A DNA stretch of 64,000 nucleotides from Nitratireductor aquibiodomus NL21 = JCM 21793 (GTDB taxonomy: Bacteria; Pseudomonadota; Alphaproteobacteria; Rhizobiales; Rhizobiaceae). The notes under the pieces were generated by a model. The model saw only the letters and a program-made list of their open reading frames with translations, made no database searches and was not told the origin of the DNA. Position numbers and translations under genes: made by a program. Below are positions 30,413 through 40,179 of this stretch, one piece after another. The stretch covers positions 62,001-126,000 of the forward strand of contig NZ_BAMP01000001.1 of NCBI RefSeq assembly GCF_000615975.1. Direction: 5' to 3'. Every line of letters begins with the position of its first letter. The first letter of the stretch is position 1.

Positions 30413-31200
30413 ATGACATCCGGACAGGGGCGGCTGAGCGGCAAGCGCATCTTTTTGACAGGTGCTGCCCAGGGCATAGGCCGGGCCATCGCCGAAGCCT
30501 GCCTGCGGGAAGGGGCCTCTCTGTTTCTGGTGGACCGGGACGCGTCGCTTCTGGAGCAGACGGTTGGCGAACTCGGTGCTCCCGACGGGCGGCTCGCCCA
30601 TGCCGTTGCCGACATCTCGGATGCCGCGGCCATCCGGGATGCTGCCGGCGAGGCCGGGAAGACCATCGGCGTTCCCAACGCACTCATCAACAATGCCGGT
30701 GTCAACGTCTTCCACGAACCGCTTGAGACCGACGATGAAGAATGGGCGCGCTGCTTCGATATCAATCTGAAGGGGGCATGGCATTGCTGCTGTTCGCTGC
30801 TTCCCGGCATGATTGAGGAGGGGGGTGGCGCCATTCTCAACATTGCCTCGACCCACAGTTTCACGATCATTCCGCATACGTTTCCCTATCCGGTGGCCAA
30901 GCACGCGCTTCTGGGCATGACGAAAGCGCTGGCGCTGGAATATGCGGGCAGGGGGGTGCGTGTGAACGCCATCGCGCCGGGCTATGTGGAGACACAGAAA
31001 AACGTCGATTACTGGAACAGTTTTCCCGATCCAGCGGCTGCGCGCGCCGAGACGCTGGCCATGCATCCGGGCGGTCGCATAGCAACGCCCGGCGAGATCG
31101 CCATGCGTCGGTTTTCATGATTTCCGACGAATGTCCCTTCATGAATGCCGCCTGCCTCGTTATTGATGGTGGCCTGAGCGTTTTGCAGCATCCGGCCTGA
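30413..31200 (+). CDS. SDR-family dehydrogenase, probable sugar (galactose) dehydrogenase (frameshifted)
   Basis: Classical SDR, about 262 residues when repaired. It has the TGAAQGIG cofactor motif, NNAG, and the active site YPVAK. A missing G near 31105 (ATGCG for ATGGCG) restores the C-terminus ASVFMISDECPFMNAACLVIDGG. GGGGAGG precedes the ATG. Sitting between the sugar importer and the galactonate kinase/aldolase genes, it likely oxidises the imported aldose to its lactone. That role is inferred from position. Confidence 0.75.
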
Positions 31201-31210
31201 GTTCATTTTC

Positions 31211-32129
31211 ATGACTGACCCTTCCCGTTCGTTCTGCGCTGCCGTTGACTGGGGCACGAGCAGTTTTCGCCTCTGGCTTCTGGACGATGAGCACTGTCAT
31301 CGCCTCCAGCAGCAGCAATGAGGGGATGATGCACTGCGCGGGCACGGGCTTTGCGCCGGTTCTCGAAGCTCATCTTGCCAAAGTGGGTGCGCCTGCCGGC
31401 ACGCCTGTGTTGATCTGCGGTATGGCGGGTGCAAGGCAGGGCTGGCTGGAGGCTCCCTATATGGAGGTTCCCGCAAGCCTCATGGCGCTTTCGGCACAGG
31501 CAGCGCGGGTTTTGGATGCCGAGGGCGATGTGCGCATCCTGCCCGGCCTCTCGCTCAACGATCCGCAGGTGCCGAACGTGATGCGTGGCGAAGAGACGCA
31601 ATTGCTGGGCGCGGTGGGCGAGAATGGCAATGCGCTGGTGTGCATGCCCGGCACGCACAGCAAATGGGTGAAGATTGAGAACGGCACGGTAACCCATTTC
31701 AGCAGCTTCATGACCGGAGAGCTGTTCTCGCTTCTGACGAAGCACGGAATCCTTCAGCACGCGATTGAAGCAGATCGGGCCGTTTCGGCGGATGATGCGG
31801 CGTTCCTGTCCGCGCTTGAGCGCGCCACGGCGCAGGCGCATGCTGCGCTCTCCGGTCTCTTCGGTGTGCGCGCGGCACAATTGCTGGGGTTCGAGGAGCG
31901 CGCTGTTGGCGCTGCACACCTTTCCGGTCTTCTGATCGGTGGAGAAATATCCGCTGCGCGGGGGCTCTACGGGGAGGGCCTGGAGGTCACGCTGATCGCG
32001 TCTCACCCGGTCGATGCGCTATACCGGACCGCCCTGGAACGTCAGGGCTTCAGCGTCGCGTTGAAAGACGCTGGCGAAGCCTCACGGGCCGGGCTTTTCA
32101 ACTCGGCGAAACGAATCTGGAGCCAGTAG
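31211..32129 (+). CDS. dgoK: 2-dehydro-3-deoxygalactonokinase DgoK (frameshifted)
   Basis: Kinase phosphorylating 2-dehydro-3-deoxygalactonate at C6. The N-terminus AAVDWGTSSFRLWLLDD is in one frame and STVIASSSSNEGM onwards in another. Restoring two bases near 31289 (GATGAGC to GATGGGAGC) gives a continuous DDGSTVIA. This is the same homopolymer loss seen elsewhere, here of two bases. The remainder matches the family: LICGMAGARQGWLEAPY, MPGTHSKWVKIENG, FMTGELFSLL and a C-terminal GLLIGGE. Confidence 0.85.
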
Positions 32130-32131
32130 TC

Positions 32132-32769
32132 ATGGCAGAACGAGATATTTTCTGGCCCGGAAATAAACGGGCCCTGGTGGCGATCCTGCGTGGCATTCGT
32201 CCCTCCGAGGTCGCGGCCATGACCGAGATGCTGATCGACGAGGGCATCACCTCCATCGAGGTGCCGCTGAACTCGCCCGACCCGTTCCAGTCCATCGAAA
32301 CGGCCATTGCTATTGCCGGAGACCGCGCGCTCATTGGCGCCGGCACCGTGCTCACCGTCGAGGATGTCGACCGACTGTCGGACATCGGCGGCCAACTGGT
32401 CGTCAGCCCGAACACCGATCCCGATGTGATCCGGCGCAGCGTGGCGCTTGGCATGGTCTCCATGCCCGGCGTCTTCACACCCAGCGAAGCGCTTCTCGCG
32501 CACAAAAGCGGTGCCTCGGCGCTAAAATTCTTTCCGGCTTCCGCATTGGGTGTTTCCGGCATTTCAGCATCAAGGCAATTTTGCCGGAAGAAGCACTTGT
32601 CTGCGCTGTTGGCGGTGTTTCCGATGCTTCGTTCGGCGACTATTTCAAGATCGGTGTGCGCGCCTTCGGTCTTGGGACGGGCCTATACCGGCCTGGTGAT
32701 GCACTCGACGCTGTTCGCGTCAGGGCTCGCAAGACCGTCGAAGCCTATGATCGCGCCTCCGCAGACTGA
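32132..32769 (+). CDS. dgoA: 2-dehydro-3-deoxy-6-phosphogalactonate aldolase DgoA (frameshifted)
   Basis: Class I aldolase, about 213 residues when repaired, splitting KDPGal into pyruvate and glyceraldehyde 3-phosphate. The family motifs are VAILRGIRP, GAGTVLTVEDV and SALKFFPASALG, where the Lys should form the Schiff base. A C is missing near 32568 (TCAGCATC for TCAGCCATC). Repair gives AIKAILPEEALVCAVGGVSDASFGDY, with the normal C-terminus and a stop at 32769. Last gene of the operon. Confidence 0.87.
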
Positions 32770-32822
32770 GCTTCATTGAGCGGCTGCCGGGTCGATCTCG
32801 GCAGATAATATCCGCGCCGACC

Positions 32823-32840
32823 GGGCCCCTGGTGGGGCCC
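32823..32840 (+). terminator. Hairpin after the dgo operon
   Basis: GGGCCCC-TGGT-GGGGCCC forms a perfect 7-bp GC stem 53 bases after dgoA. No T-run follows, so it is only a possible terminator. Confidence 0.4.
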
Positions 32841-32971
32841 CTCTCATTCGGCTGGTCATGCGTACCACTGCCCCGGCAGACCCGGTTGCAGCATGCTCGA
32901 TCTCTGTTCATCAAACACATCATCATTCGCTTTGATCGATTGACAAGGCTGTGAGTTTAGCACTAGCTTTC

Positions 32972-32995
32972 AAATGTGACCAGGTGTTCACATTT
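32972..32995. promoter_or_regulatory. Inverted-repeat operator upstream of the 33044 operon
   Basis: AAATGTGA and TCACATTT are separated by eight bases. It looks like a CRP site, but the N8 spacing differs from the N6 of CRP, so a site for the TetR protein at 33969 is also possible. A second, smaller hairpin GGAGGT-GTCG-ACCTCC (33005-33020) lies between it and the gene start. Confidence 0.5.
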
Positions 32996-33043
32996 TGGCA
33001 AACGGGAGGTGTCGACCTCCTGAAAATCGGCTGAGGTTCGGTC

Positions 33044-33982
33044 TTGACCATCGGAATTGCGGCATATGGCAAAGGCTCAGTGGCGGCCATTCAGACAGCC
33101 GTTTCAGCGGCGGAGCTCTGTGGCCGTGGAGCCATTGGCGGCTTTGCCGTTCTGGCGGTTATCGAGGCCGATGGTTCGGTTGCTTACAGAACCACACAGA
33201 ATGGCGGAATCTCCTCGCTCGACATTCCCGAGGAATGGTTTCGGGCCCCCTGCGCGGCTGTGATCTCGAGCGGACCCGACCGCCCTGAGCCTTTGACACA
33301 GTTTCTCGTGGGGCGGGCCGGCTCCGGTCTCGTGACCGGGCATCGTCTTCCCAACAGCGTTTCGGCCGATGGCGTGTCCGTCAACAGTGCCGTTCTGGAG
33401 AAACTGGCTGGTGGTGAGGCGCCGCAGGGCAGTGTTGACGCGGTGCTCGCCCAGGATCCCGAGATTGATGCCGGGTTGATCGCCGTAACCATCGATGGAC
33501 GGTTGGGAACCGGAAATTCCGGCAGAGTGTTGCGGCGTGGCGATCTCGGACAGGCGCACCGCGAAGAGGGGGGCTGTGGATTTTCGCTGCTTCACAACTC
33601 AATTTTCGCGGCCACCGGGACGTGTCAGGCGCTTGCGGAGATTCTCGGTGAGCTTGCCTGGCAGGAACTGACGGGAATACCGGCCGGCCACGCGATCATC
33701 CGGCTGGAAGCGCCGGTCACCGTCGAGGCTGCCGCGCGTGACCGCGTCCACATTGATCTGAACGGCCGGATTGTCGCGCTGCAGAGTGCCGATCCGCGCG
33801 TGTGTGCGGCTCGCCGCCTGGGGACGGCTGTCTACCTTTCCACCGAGGTCTGGCAAGAAGGGCAGCCAGTCGGCTTCGCGGAGACGGAACTGGTTGCCCG
33901 TCTGGCGGATGGACTGGCCCATCCTCACGGTTTGCCCGTTCAAAGAAGCATGATGATGAGGAGAAGCCATGTCACGGCGTGA
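33044..33982 (+). CDS. Conserved protein of unknown function (possibly DUF6963)
   Basis: Protein of 312 residues from a TTG start with GAGG upstream. No signal peptide or membrane segment. It is glycine- and alanine-rich with segments such as AYGKGSVAAIQTAVSAAELCGRGAIGG, TGHRLPNSVSADGVSVNSAVL, and AQDPEIDAGLIAVTIDGRLGTGN. I do not know its function; the name DUF6963 is from memory and unverified. It overlaps the TetR gene by 14 bases and heads an operon leading to the ThDP and DadA-like genes. Confidence 0.65.
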   Translation: MTIGIAAYGKGSVAAIQTAVSAAELCGRGAIGGFAVLAVIEADGSVAYRTTQNGGISSLDIPEEWFRAPCAAVISSGPDRPEPLTQFLVGRAGSGLVTGHRLPNSVSADGVSVNSAVLEKLAGGEAPQGSVDAVLAQDPEIDAGLIAVTIDGRLGTGNSGRVLRRGDLGQAHREEGGCGFSLLHNSIFAATGTCQALAEILGELAWQELTGIPAGHAIIRLEAPVTVEAAARDRVHIDLNGRIVALQSADPRVCAARRLGTAVYLSTEVWQEGQPVGFAETELVARLADGLAHPHGLPVQRSMMMRRSHVTA

Positions 33983-34535
33983 GCGGACCGAGCGGTCCAT
34001 CCTTCAGGCGCTGGAGGAGCAGATCTGCGAGACGGGCATGGCCGGCGTCGGAGTTAACTCCGTGGCCAAGCGCGCGGGTGTCAGCAAGGAGCTGATCTAT
34101 CGCTATTTCGACGGCATGCCGGGTCTCATGCTGACCTGGATGCAGGAGCAGGATTTCTGGACCAAGAGCTCAAGCATCGTGAAGGGCAACGAATCGAGCG
34201 AACGCCCGCCGGCTGATCTCATCCTGACGATGCTGCGCGAGCAGATCGATGCGCTGGCCAACAATCAGCCGCTTTGCGAGGTCCGCCGCTGGGAGTTGAT
34301 TGAGCGAAACGATGTCAGCGCCAAGCTGGCGGATCGACGCGAAAGCGCCGCACGCGCCTTCATCGACCGTGTCGACGGTCTGACGGAGGAAGCCGATGTG
34401 CCCGCCGTGGTCAGCATCATGCTGGCCGGCATTCTCTATCTGATGCTGCGCGCAAAAACCGAAGAGTACTTCCTCGGTGTCCCCCTTCGCACGCCGGAGG
34501 GCTGGGACCGGCTCTGGAAGCTGTCGAACACCTGA
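33969..34535 (+). CDS. TetR-family transcriptional regulator
   Basis: Regulator of 188 residues. The N-terminal helix-turn-helix reads GVNSVAKRAGVSKELIYRYF. The start overlaps the preceding gene and has no other good choice. Probably controls its own operon through the inverted repeat at 32972-32995; ligand unknown. Confidence 0.82.
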   Translation: MSRRERTERSILQALEEQICETGMAGVGVNSVAKRAGVSKELIYRYFDGMPGLMLTWMQEQDFWTKSSSIVKGNESSERPPADLILTMLREQIDALANNQPLCEVRRWELIERNDVSAKLADRRESAARAFIDRVDGLTEEADVPAVVSIMLAGILYLMLRAKTEEYFLGVPLRTPEGWDRLWKLSNT

Positions 34536-34628
34536 CAGCGTCTTTGCCCGAAGATCTGAAATCAAAATCGCTCCGCACGCTGGAGGGCAAACGCCCATCC
34601 GCTGACACCGGGAAGGATAGGTAAATTG

Positions 34629-36293
34629 ATGAAGCGTGCTGCCGACCTTCTGGTGGAATCGCTCAGGGTGCACGGCATAGACCGGGTTTTCTGCGTGCCT
34701 GGCGAGAGTTATCTCAGCGTGCTTGACGCTCTTGTCGAACAGCCAGCCGTTTCGGTCGTGACGACAAGGCATGAAAGCGGTGCAGGCTTCATGGCGCTGG
34801 CCGATGCGCGGCTTACGGGCCGTGCAGGCGTCGCTTTTGTAAGCCGCGGGCCGGGCGCCATGAACGCGGCGATCGCTGTTCACTCCGCCCAGCAGGATGC
34901 CGTTCCTCTGGTGCTGTTCATCGGGCAGGTGGAGCGCGCGCATCGACAGATGAACGCGTTTCAGGAAATGGATTACGGCAGGGTCTTCGGCTCGGTCGCG
35001 AAATGGGTTGTCGAAGTCAATGACGCTGCCCGCCTGGTCGATACCGTGGCCACGGCATTCCACGCCGCATCGAGCGGTACGCCCGGGCCGGTGGTCGTCG
35101 CCCTCCCGGAGGACATGCTGGAAGATCTGGTTGAAGCGCCCGCCGTGCAGGTCAACCGTGTTGCCCGTTCTGCTGCCTCACAGCAGGACATGATCGATCT
35201 CCGGGATATGATCGCGGATGCCGAACGGCCACTGCTGATCGCTGGAGGGCTGCTCAAATCCGATGCAGCGCAAACGACCCTGAAGGCCGTGGCGGAAGCG
35301 TTTGCCATCCCCGTGTCAACGGCTGTGCGGCATGCCGACGTTCTGCCAAACGATCATCCGCAGTTTGCAGGCCATCTCGCCTATGGCGCTCCGGCTGCGC
35401 TTGCCGAAGCCGTTGCAAAGGCCGATCTCGTCATCGGCGTCGGCACAAGGCTCGGTGATGTGACGACGCAGGGCTACACCTTTCCGGCCGCGCCTCTGCC
35501 GGCGCAGAAGGTGGTGCAGGTCTGGCCCGATGCCATGGCGGTCGGCCATGTGCGGGGTCTCGCAATGGGGCTGGCGGCGGAGCCCCGGATATTTCTAGAA
35601 CAGCTTCTTGCCATGGCGCCCGATGCGCCTGCGTCGCAACACACCGACTGGAGCGCAGCGCTTCACGCGGTTGCCCGGTCCCTGCGCGAATGGCGGGGCG
35701 CCGGGGATGTGGAGGACGGCGTCGTTTTCGGTGACTTTGTCGCGGCTGCCGACCGCTTGCTGGCCGATGACGCAATCATCACCATCGATTCAGGAAACTT
35801 CGGTGGCTGGGTCCAGCGCCTGATGCGTTTCGGTGGCGGTCGTACGATGCTGGCACCCGCCTCCGGCGCCATGGGATATGGCGTGCCTGCGGCGGTGGCC
35901 GCAAGCCTGCGGCATCCGGAGCGGCAGGTTGTCTGCTTTGTCGGAGACGGCGGCTTTCTGATGACAGGCAATGAACTGGCGACGGCCATGCATTATGGCG
36001 CGAAGCCGATTGTGATCGTGTCGGACAATGGCTCCTACGGCACCATTCGCATGCATCAGGAAAAACATTTCCCCGGTCGGGTCGGCATGACCGGCCTGAC
36101 GAACCCGGATTTTCCGGTCTTTGCATCCTCTTTCGGAACGCTGAGCCTCACGGTGGACAACGTCTCGCAGATCGAGGGTGCCCTCAAGGCCGCAGTCCAG
36201 GCCCGATGTGCAGCCGTCATCACCGTTCGCACGAGCCTGGAGCACATTTCGGCGGCTGCTACGATCGCGGCGTTGCGCGGGAGCGCGGCATGA
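34629..36293 (+). CDS. Thiamine-diphosphate-dependent enzyme (acetolactate synthase/decarboxylase-like)
   Basis: ThDP enzyme of 554 residues with the three-domain layout: pyrimidine-binding domain, central TPP_enzyme_M domain and pyrophosphate-binding domain. The activating glutamate is Glu49 in TRHESGAGFMALADA. The cofactor motif runs from GDG (about 439-441) through NELATAMHYGAKPIVIVSDN. It could be a 2-oxo-acid decarboxylase or a carboligase; the sequence alone does not decide. It overlaps the DadA-like gene by four bases. A D-amino-acid dehydrogenase next door would supply 2-oxo acids, which favours a decarboxylase. Confidence 0.8.
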   Translation: MKRAADLLVESLRVHGIDRVFCVPGESYLSVLDALVEQPAVSVVTTRHESGAGFMALADARLTGRAGVAFVSRGPGAMNAAIAVHSAQQDAVPLVLFIGQVERAHRQMNAFQEMDYGRVFGSVAKWVVEVNDAARLVDTVATAFHAASSGTPGPVVVALPEDMLEDLVEAPAVQVNRVARSAASQQDMIDLRDMIADAERPLLIAGGLLKSDAAQTTLKAVAEAFAIPVSTAVRHADVLPNDHPQFAGHLAYGAPAALAEAVAKADLVIGVGTRLGDVTTQGYTFPAAPLPAQKVVQVWPDAMAVGHVRGLAMGLAAEPRIFLEQLLAMAPDAPASQHTDWSAALHAVARSLREWRGAGDVEDGVVFGDFVAAADRLLADDAIITIDSGNFGGWVQRLMRFGGGRTMLAPASGAMGYGVPAAVAASLRHPERQVVCFVGDGGFLMTGNELATAMHYGAKPIVIVSDNGSYGTIRMHQEKHFPGRVGMTGLTNPDFPVFASSFGTLSLTVDNVSQIEGALKAAVQARCAAVITVRTSLEHISAAATIAALRGSAA

Positions 36294-37553
36294 ACAAAGG
36301 GCACAAACACGTTGTGGTGATCGGCGCCGGCATTGTTGGCCTGATGACCGCCTACTTCCTGAGGCGCGACGGTCACACAGTGACGGTGGTGGACAGGAAC
36401 GCTGAACCAGGACTTGAGACGAGCAGGGCCAATGGCGCCCAGTTGAGCTATAGTTTTGTCGCGCCGCTTGCCGATCCGGCAGTCCTGCCCAAATTGCCAT
36501 CCTGGTTGATGGACAGGGATGCACCGCTGAATTTCCGGCTGCGTGCCGACTGCACAGTGGCGCTGGGGATTGGCATTCCTCAAAGCGTGCCGTCGGGAAA
36601 CGGTTCACCGCACGACCCGCGACATGCTGGAGCTCGGGCTCTCGAGCAGGGCGCTTCTGCGCGAGATGGTTGCGCGCGAAGGCTATGCCTTCGACTTCTC
36701 CTCCACCGGAAAGCTGCTCGTCTATCAGGATCAGGCAGCTTACGCGCTCGCCTGCCGGCAGTTACAGATGCACGATGCCACAACCGGTGGACAGCGGATT
36801 CTGAGCCGGCGCGACTGTCTGGAAATGGAGCCTGCCTTACAGGCAGGCGGTCATGGAATCGTCGGTGGCATTTTCATGCCCGAGGAAGACGCAGGCGATT
36901 GCCTCAAGCTGTGTGTCCAGATGCACCGCCAGCTTTCGGCCGCCTCGCACAATGTAACCTTTCGCTTCAACACCGAAGTAAGGGGCTTTCGCTTCAGCGG
37001 GCAGCAGGTCGTCGGCCTTGAGACCGATGGGCCCTCGCTGTCTGCGGACGCCTATGTCATCGCAAACGGGCTCGGTGCACAGAAACTTGGATTGGCGGCA
37101 GGCTTCAACCCGATGATCCATCCGCTCAAGGGATACAGCCTGACCTATGAGCTGACGGAGAAGAGCCGTGCGCCCGCCCGCAGCGTCAGCGACATTCACA
37201 GAAAAGTGGTCTATGCCCGCCTCGGCAACCGGCTGCGTGTTGCGGGCATGGTCGACATCGGGGATCGGGATTCCGGCGTGACCGCGCGGCGTATCGATCT
37301 TCTCAAATCTCAGGTCAACGCATTGTTGCCGGAGCTTGCCCCGGCGGCTCAGCCGAAGGTGTGGGCGGGGATGCGTCCCGCCCGGCCCGACAGCACGCCG
37401 CTTATCGGTGCGACGCCGTGCGGCAATCTCTGGATCAACGCCGGTCACGGCATGCTCGGTTTCACCCTAGCTGCGGGAAGTGCCCGGCTCCTCGCCGATC
37501 GCCTGACCGGCCGGCCCTGTGCCGTTCAACGAAATGCTTTCGCGCTCCATTAG
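36290..37553 (+). CDS. DadA-like FAD-dependent D-amino-acid dehydrogenase (frameshifted)
   Basis: FAD oxidoreductase of about 421 residues of the DadA/DAO family. The N-terminal dinucleotide motif is VVVIGAGIVGLMTAYFLRRDGHTVTVVD, followed by NGAQLSYSFVAPLADP. The C-terminal FAD segment is WAGMRPARPDSTPLIG...NLWINAGHGMLGFTLA. The frame breaks near 36550. Restoring two C residues (GACTGCAC to GACCCTGCAC) gives RADPAQWRWGLAFLKAC, a family-typical stretch. It likely deaminates D-amino acids at the membrane, passing electrons to quinone. Translationally coupled to the ThDP gene. Confidence 0.82.
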
Positions 37554-37620
37554 CGCGTTTGACGAGATCCGCCCGGCGAAACCGGGCGGCGGAATTGGAA
37601 TGCAACCACAAAGGGGAATA

Positions 37621-39222
37621 ATGATGATCTTGTCTTGCAAGAGTTTGCTACGCGGAAGCCGTGCCCTGCTTTGCGCCGCTTCCGTGCTTGTTCCAGTCGC
37701 GGCCTCGACGGGGGCGCAGGCCGAGACGGTGAAGGCCGTGATGATGTCGGGCCTCCGCGTGATGGATCCGGTGATGAGCACTGCTTTTCTCACGCGTGAT
37801 CATGGCTACATGATCTACGACACGCTTCTCGGCGTCGATTCGGAGTTCAAGGTGCAGTCGCAGATGGCGAGCTGGACGGTTTCCGACGACAAGAAGACCT
37901 ACACTTTCACACTGCGTGATGGTCTCAAATGGCATGACGGCGCGCCGGTGACGTCTGAGGACTGCATTGCCTCGATCAAGCGCTGGGGTGGGGTCGACAC
38001 CACCGGACTGGCGCTGATGACAATGGTTGAGGACATCACCGCGACCGACGACAAAACCTTCGTCATCAAGCTGACGCAGCCGACGACGCTCCTGCTATCG
38101 GGCCTCTCCAAGCTTAGCTCCCGCCCTGCTTTCATGATGCCCAAGCGTGTGGCAGAAACGCCGGGCTCTCAGCCGATCACAGAATATGTGGGCTCGGGTC
38201 CGTTCCGGTTCATCGAAGAGGAGTTCCAGCCGGGCGTGCGTGTGGTTTACGAAAAGAACGGGGATTATGTGCCGCGGGATGAGCCGCCGAGCTGGACCGC
38301 CGGGGGCAAGGTGGTGAACGTCGACCGGGTCGAATGGGTGACGATGCCCGACCAGATGACGGCCATCAATGCGCTGCAGAATGACGAGATCGATTTCATC
38401 CAGCAGATTCCCTTCGACCTTCTGCCTCTGGTAGAGGCTGCCGATGGCATCGATGTGAAGGTCATCGACAAGCTTGGTTCGTGGACCTATTTCCGGATGA
38501 ATCATCTTCACCCGCCTTTCGACAACGAACTGGTCCGCCAGGCCGCCATGGCGGCGGTGGGGCAGGAAGATGTCCTGCGTATGCTTGTGGGGAACCCGGA
38601 ATATTTCCAGACCTGCGCGGCGGTCATGGGCTGCGGCAATCCCAATGAAGACACTTATGGCGAAGAGTGGGTCGTCAGCGCGGACATTGAGCGCGCCAAG
38701 GAACTTCTGAAGGAGGCCAATTACGATGGTACGCCGGTCGTGCTTCTTCAGCCAACCGACATTGCCATGCTGGCGGCACAGCCCATTGTAATGGCCGATG
38801 CCTGGCGCAAGGCCGGGTTCAATGTCGACCTCAAGACCATGGACTGGCAAACGGTGGTGACCCAGCAGGGCAACCAGAAGTCTCCGGAGGAGGGCGGCTG
38901 GAACGCCTTTTCCACCTACAGCATTCTGGCAACCAGCGGTGATCCGTTCGGCAACACCACGCTGTCGACGGCGGGTCGCAAATCATGGGCCGGCTGGCCG
39001 GATGTGCCGGAGATCGAGGCGCTGCGTCTTGACTACGCGCGAGCGGCGAATGCGGAAGAGCAAAAGGCCATTGCCGCCAAAATCCAGAAACTTGCCATCG
39101 ACAAGGGCGTGGTGGGGCCGCTTGGCCAGTTCCGCATTCCCGCCGCCTATGACAGCGAATGGACCGGATTTCTGGAAGCGCCGGTGACCCTGTTCTGGAA
39201 CATCCAGAAAGCGGCGGAGTAA
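37621..39222 (+). CDS. Dipeptide/oligopeptide-type ABC transporter substrate-binding protein
   Basis: Periplasmic SBP_bac_5 protein of 533 residues. A signal peptide (ALLCAASVLVPVAASTGAQAE) precedes the mature start VKAVMMSGLRVMDPVM. Family segments include YTFTLRDGLKWHDGAPVTSEDC, TEYVGSGPFRF and YFRMNHLHPPFDNELVRQA. AAAGGGG lies before the double ATG (37621 and 37624). First gene of a complete Dpp-type importer. Confidence 0.9.
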   Translation: MMILSCKSLLRGSRALLCAASVLVPVAASTGAQAETVKAVMMSGLRVMDPVMSTAFLTRDHGYMIYDTLLGVDSEFKVQSQMASWTVSDDKKTYTFTLRDGLKWHDGAPVTSEDCIASIKRWGGVDTTGLALMTMVEDITATDDKTFVIKLTQPTTLLLSGLSKLSSRPAFMMPKRVAETPGSQPITEYVGSGPFRFIEEEFQPGVRVVYEKNGDYVPRDEPPSWTAGGKVVNVDRVEWVTMPDQMTAINALQNDEIDFIQQIPFDLLPLVEAADGIDVKVIDKLGSWTYFRMNHLHPPFDNELVRQAAMAAVGQEDVLRMLVGNPEYFQTCAAVMGCGNPNEDTYGEEWVVSADIERAKELLKEANYDGTPVVLLQPTDIAMLAAQPIVMADAWRKAGFNVDLKTMDWQTVVTQQGNQKSPEEGGWNAFSTYSILATSGDPFGNTTLSTAGRKSWAGWPDVPEIEALRLDYARAANAEEQKAIAAKIQKLAIDKGVVGPLGQFRIPAAYDSEWTGFLEAPVTLFWNIQKAAE

Positions 39223-39229
39223 CAGCTTG

Positions 39230-40171
39230 ATGTTTTCCTATGTCATCAAACGGGCAGTGGCGACACTGCCGGTGATGGCCATGGTCGCGGTCGTGGTTTT
39301 TGCCATGCTTCGCCTGACGCCTGGCGATCCGGCCGCCATCCTTGCCGGTGACGACGCCTCCGGTGCGCAACTGGAGGCGATCCGCCGCAGCATGGGGCTG
39401 GATCAGCCGATCATGGTCCAGCTCTATGTATGGATGAAGCAGCTCGCCCAGGGAGACCTGGGCGTGTCGCTGCTCTCCGGCACGCCGGTTCTAGAGATGA
39501 TCGGCGGCCGTATCGGACCGACGCTTTCACTCGCGGTCCTGACCATCCTGCTGACGATCGTCGTTGCGATCCCGATGGGGGTGGTCGCCGCGCGCAATCC
39601 CGGCGGGTTGCTCGATCGCACGGTAATGACCTTCTCCGTGCTCGGGTTTTCCATTCCGACATTCGTCATCGGATATCTTCTGATCTATGCCATGGCGCTC
39701 AAACTCGGATGGTTTCCCGTGCAGGGGTACAGTTCCGTCGATAAGGGTCTGTGGCCGTTCTTCCAGCGCCTTGTCCTGCCAACGCTCGCCCTGAGTGGCA
39801 TCTATATCGCGCTTGTGGCGCGCATGACCCGCAGCAGCGTGATCGACGTGATGGGCGAGGATTTCATCCGCACCGCCCGTGCCAAAGGCGCGAAGGAGAC
39901 CAGCGTGCTCCTGCGCCATGCCCTGCGCAATGCGGCAGTGCCCATCGTCACGGTGATCGGCATCGGTGTTGCGTCTTTGATCACGGGCGTGGTGGTCACT
40001 GAATCCGTGTTCAATCTTCCCGGGCTCGGGCGACTCGTCGTGGAGGCGGTGCTGGCCAGGGATTATCCCGTCATTCAGGGACTCATCCTGCTGTTTTCGT
40101 TCACCTACGTCCTGATCAACCTGGCGGTGGATATTCTCTACACCGTTTTTGATCCGCGCATCCGCTACTGA
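39230..40171 (+). CDS. Dipeptide-type ABC transporter permease (DppB-like)
   Basis: Permease of 313 residues with the DppB start FSYVIKRAVATLPVMAMV and TPGDPAAILAGDDAS. The contact loop is RTARAKGAKETSVLLRHALRNA. The ATG at 39230 is preferred over the TTG three bases earlier. It pairs with the DppC-like permease that follows. Confidence 0.9.
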   Translation: MFSYVIKRAVATLPVMAMVAVVVFAMLRLTPGDPAAILAGDDASGAQLEAIRRSMGLDQPIMVQLYVWMKQLAQGDLGVSLLSGTPVLEMIGGRIGPTLSLAVLTILLTIVVAIPMGVVAARNPGGLLDRTVMTFSVLGFSIPTFVIGYLLIYAMALKLGWFPVQGYSSVDKGLWPFFQRLVLPTLALSGIYIALVARMTRSSVIDVMGEDFIRTARAKGAKETSVLLRHALRNAAVPIVTVIGIGVASLITGVVVTESVFNLPGLGRLVVEAVLARDYPVIQGLILLFSFTYVLINLAVDILYTVFDPRIRY

Positions 40172-40179
40172 GGATCACG

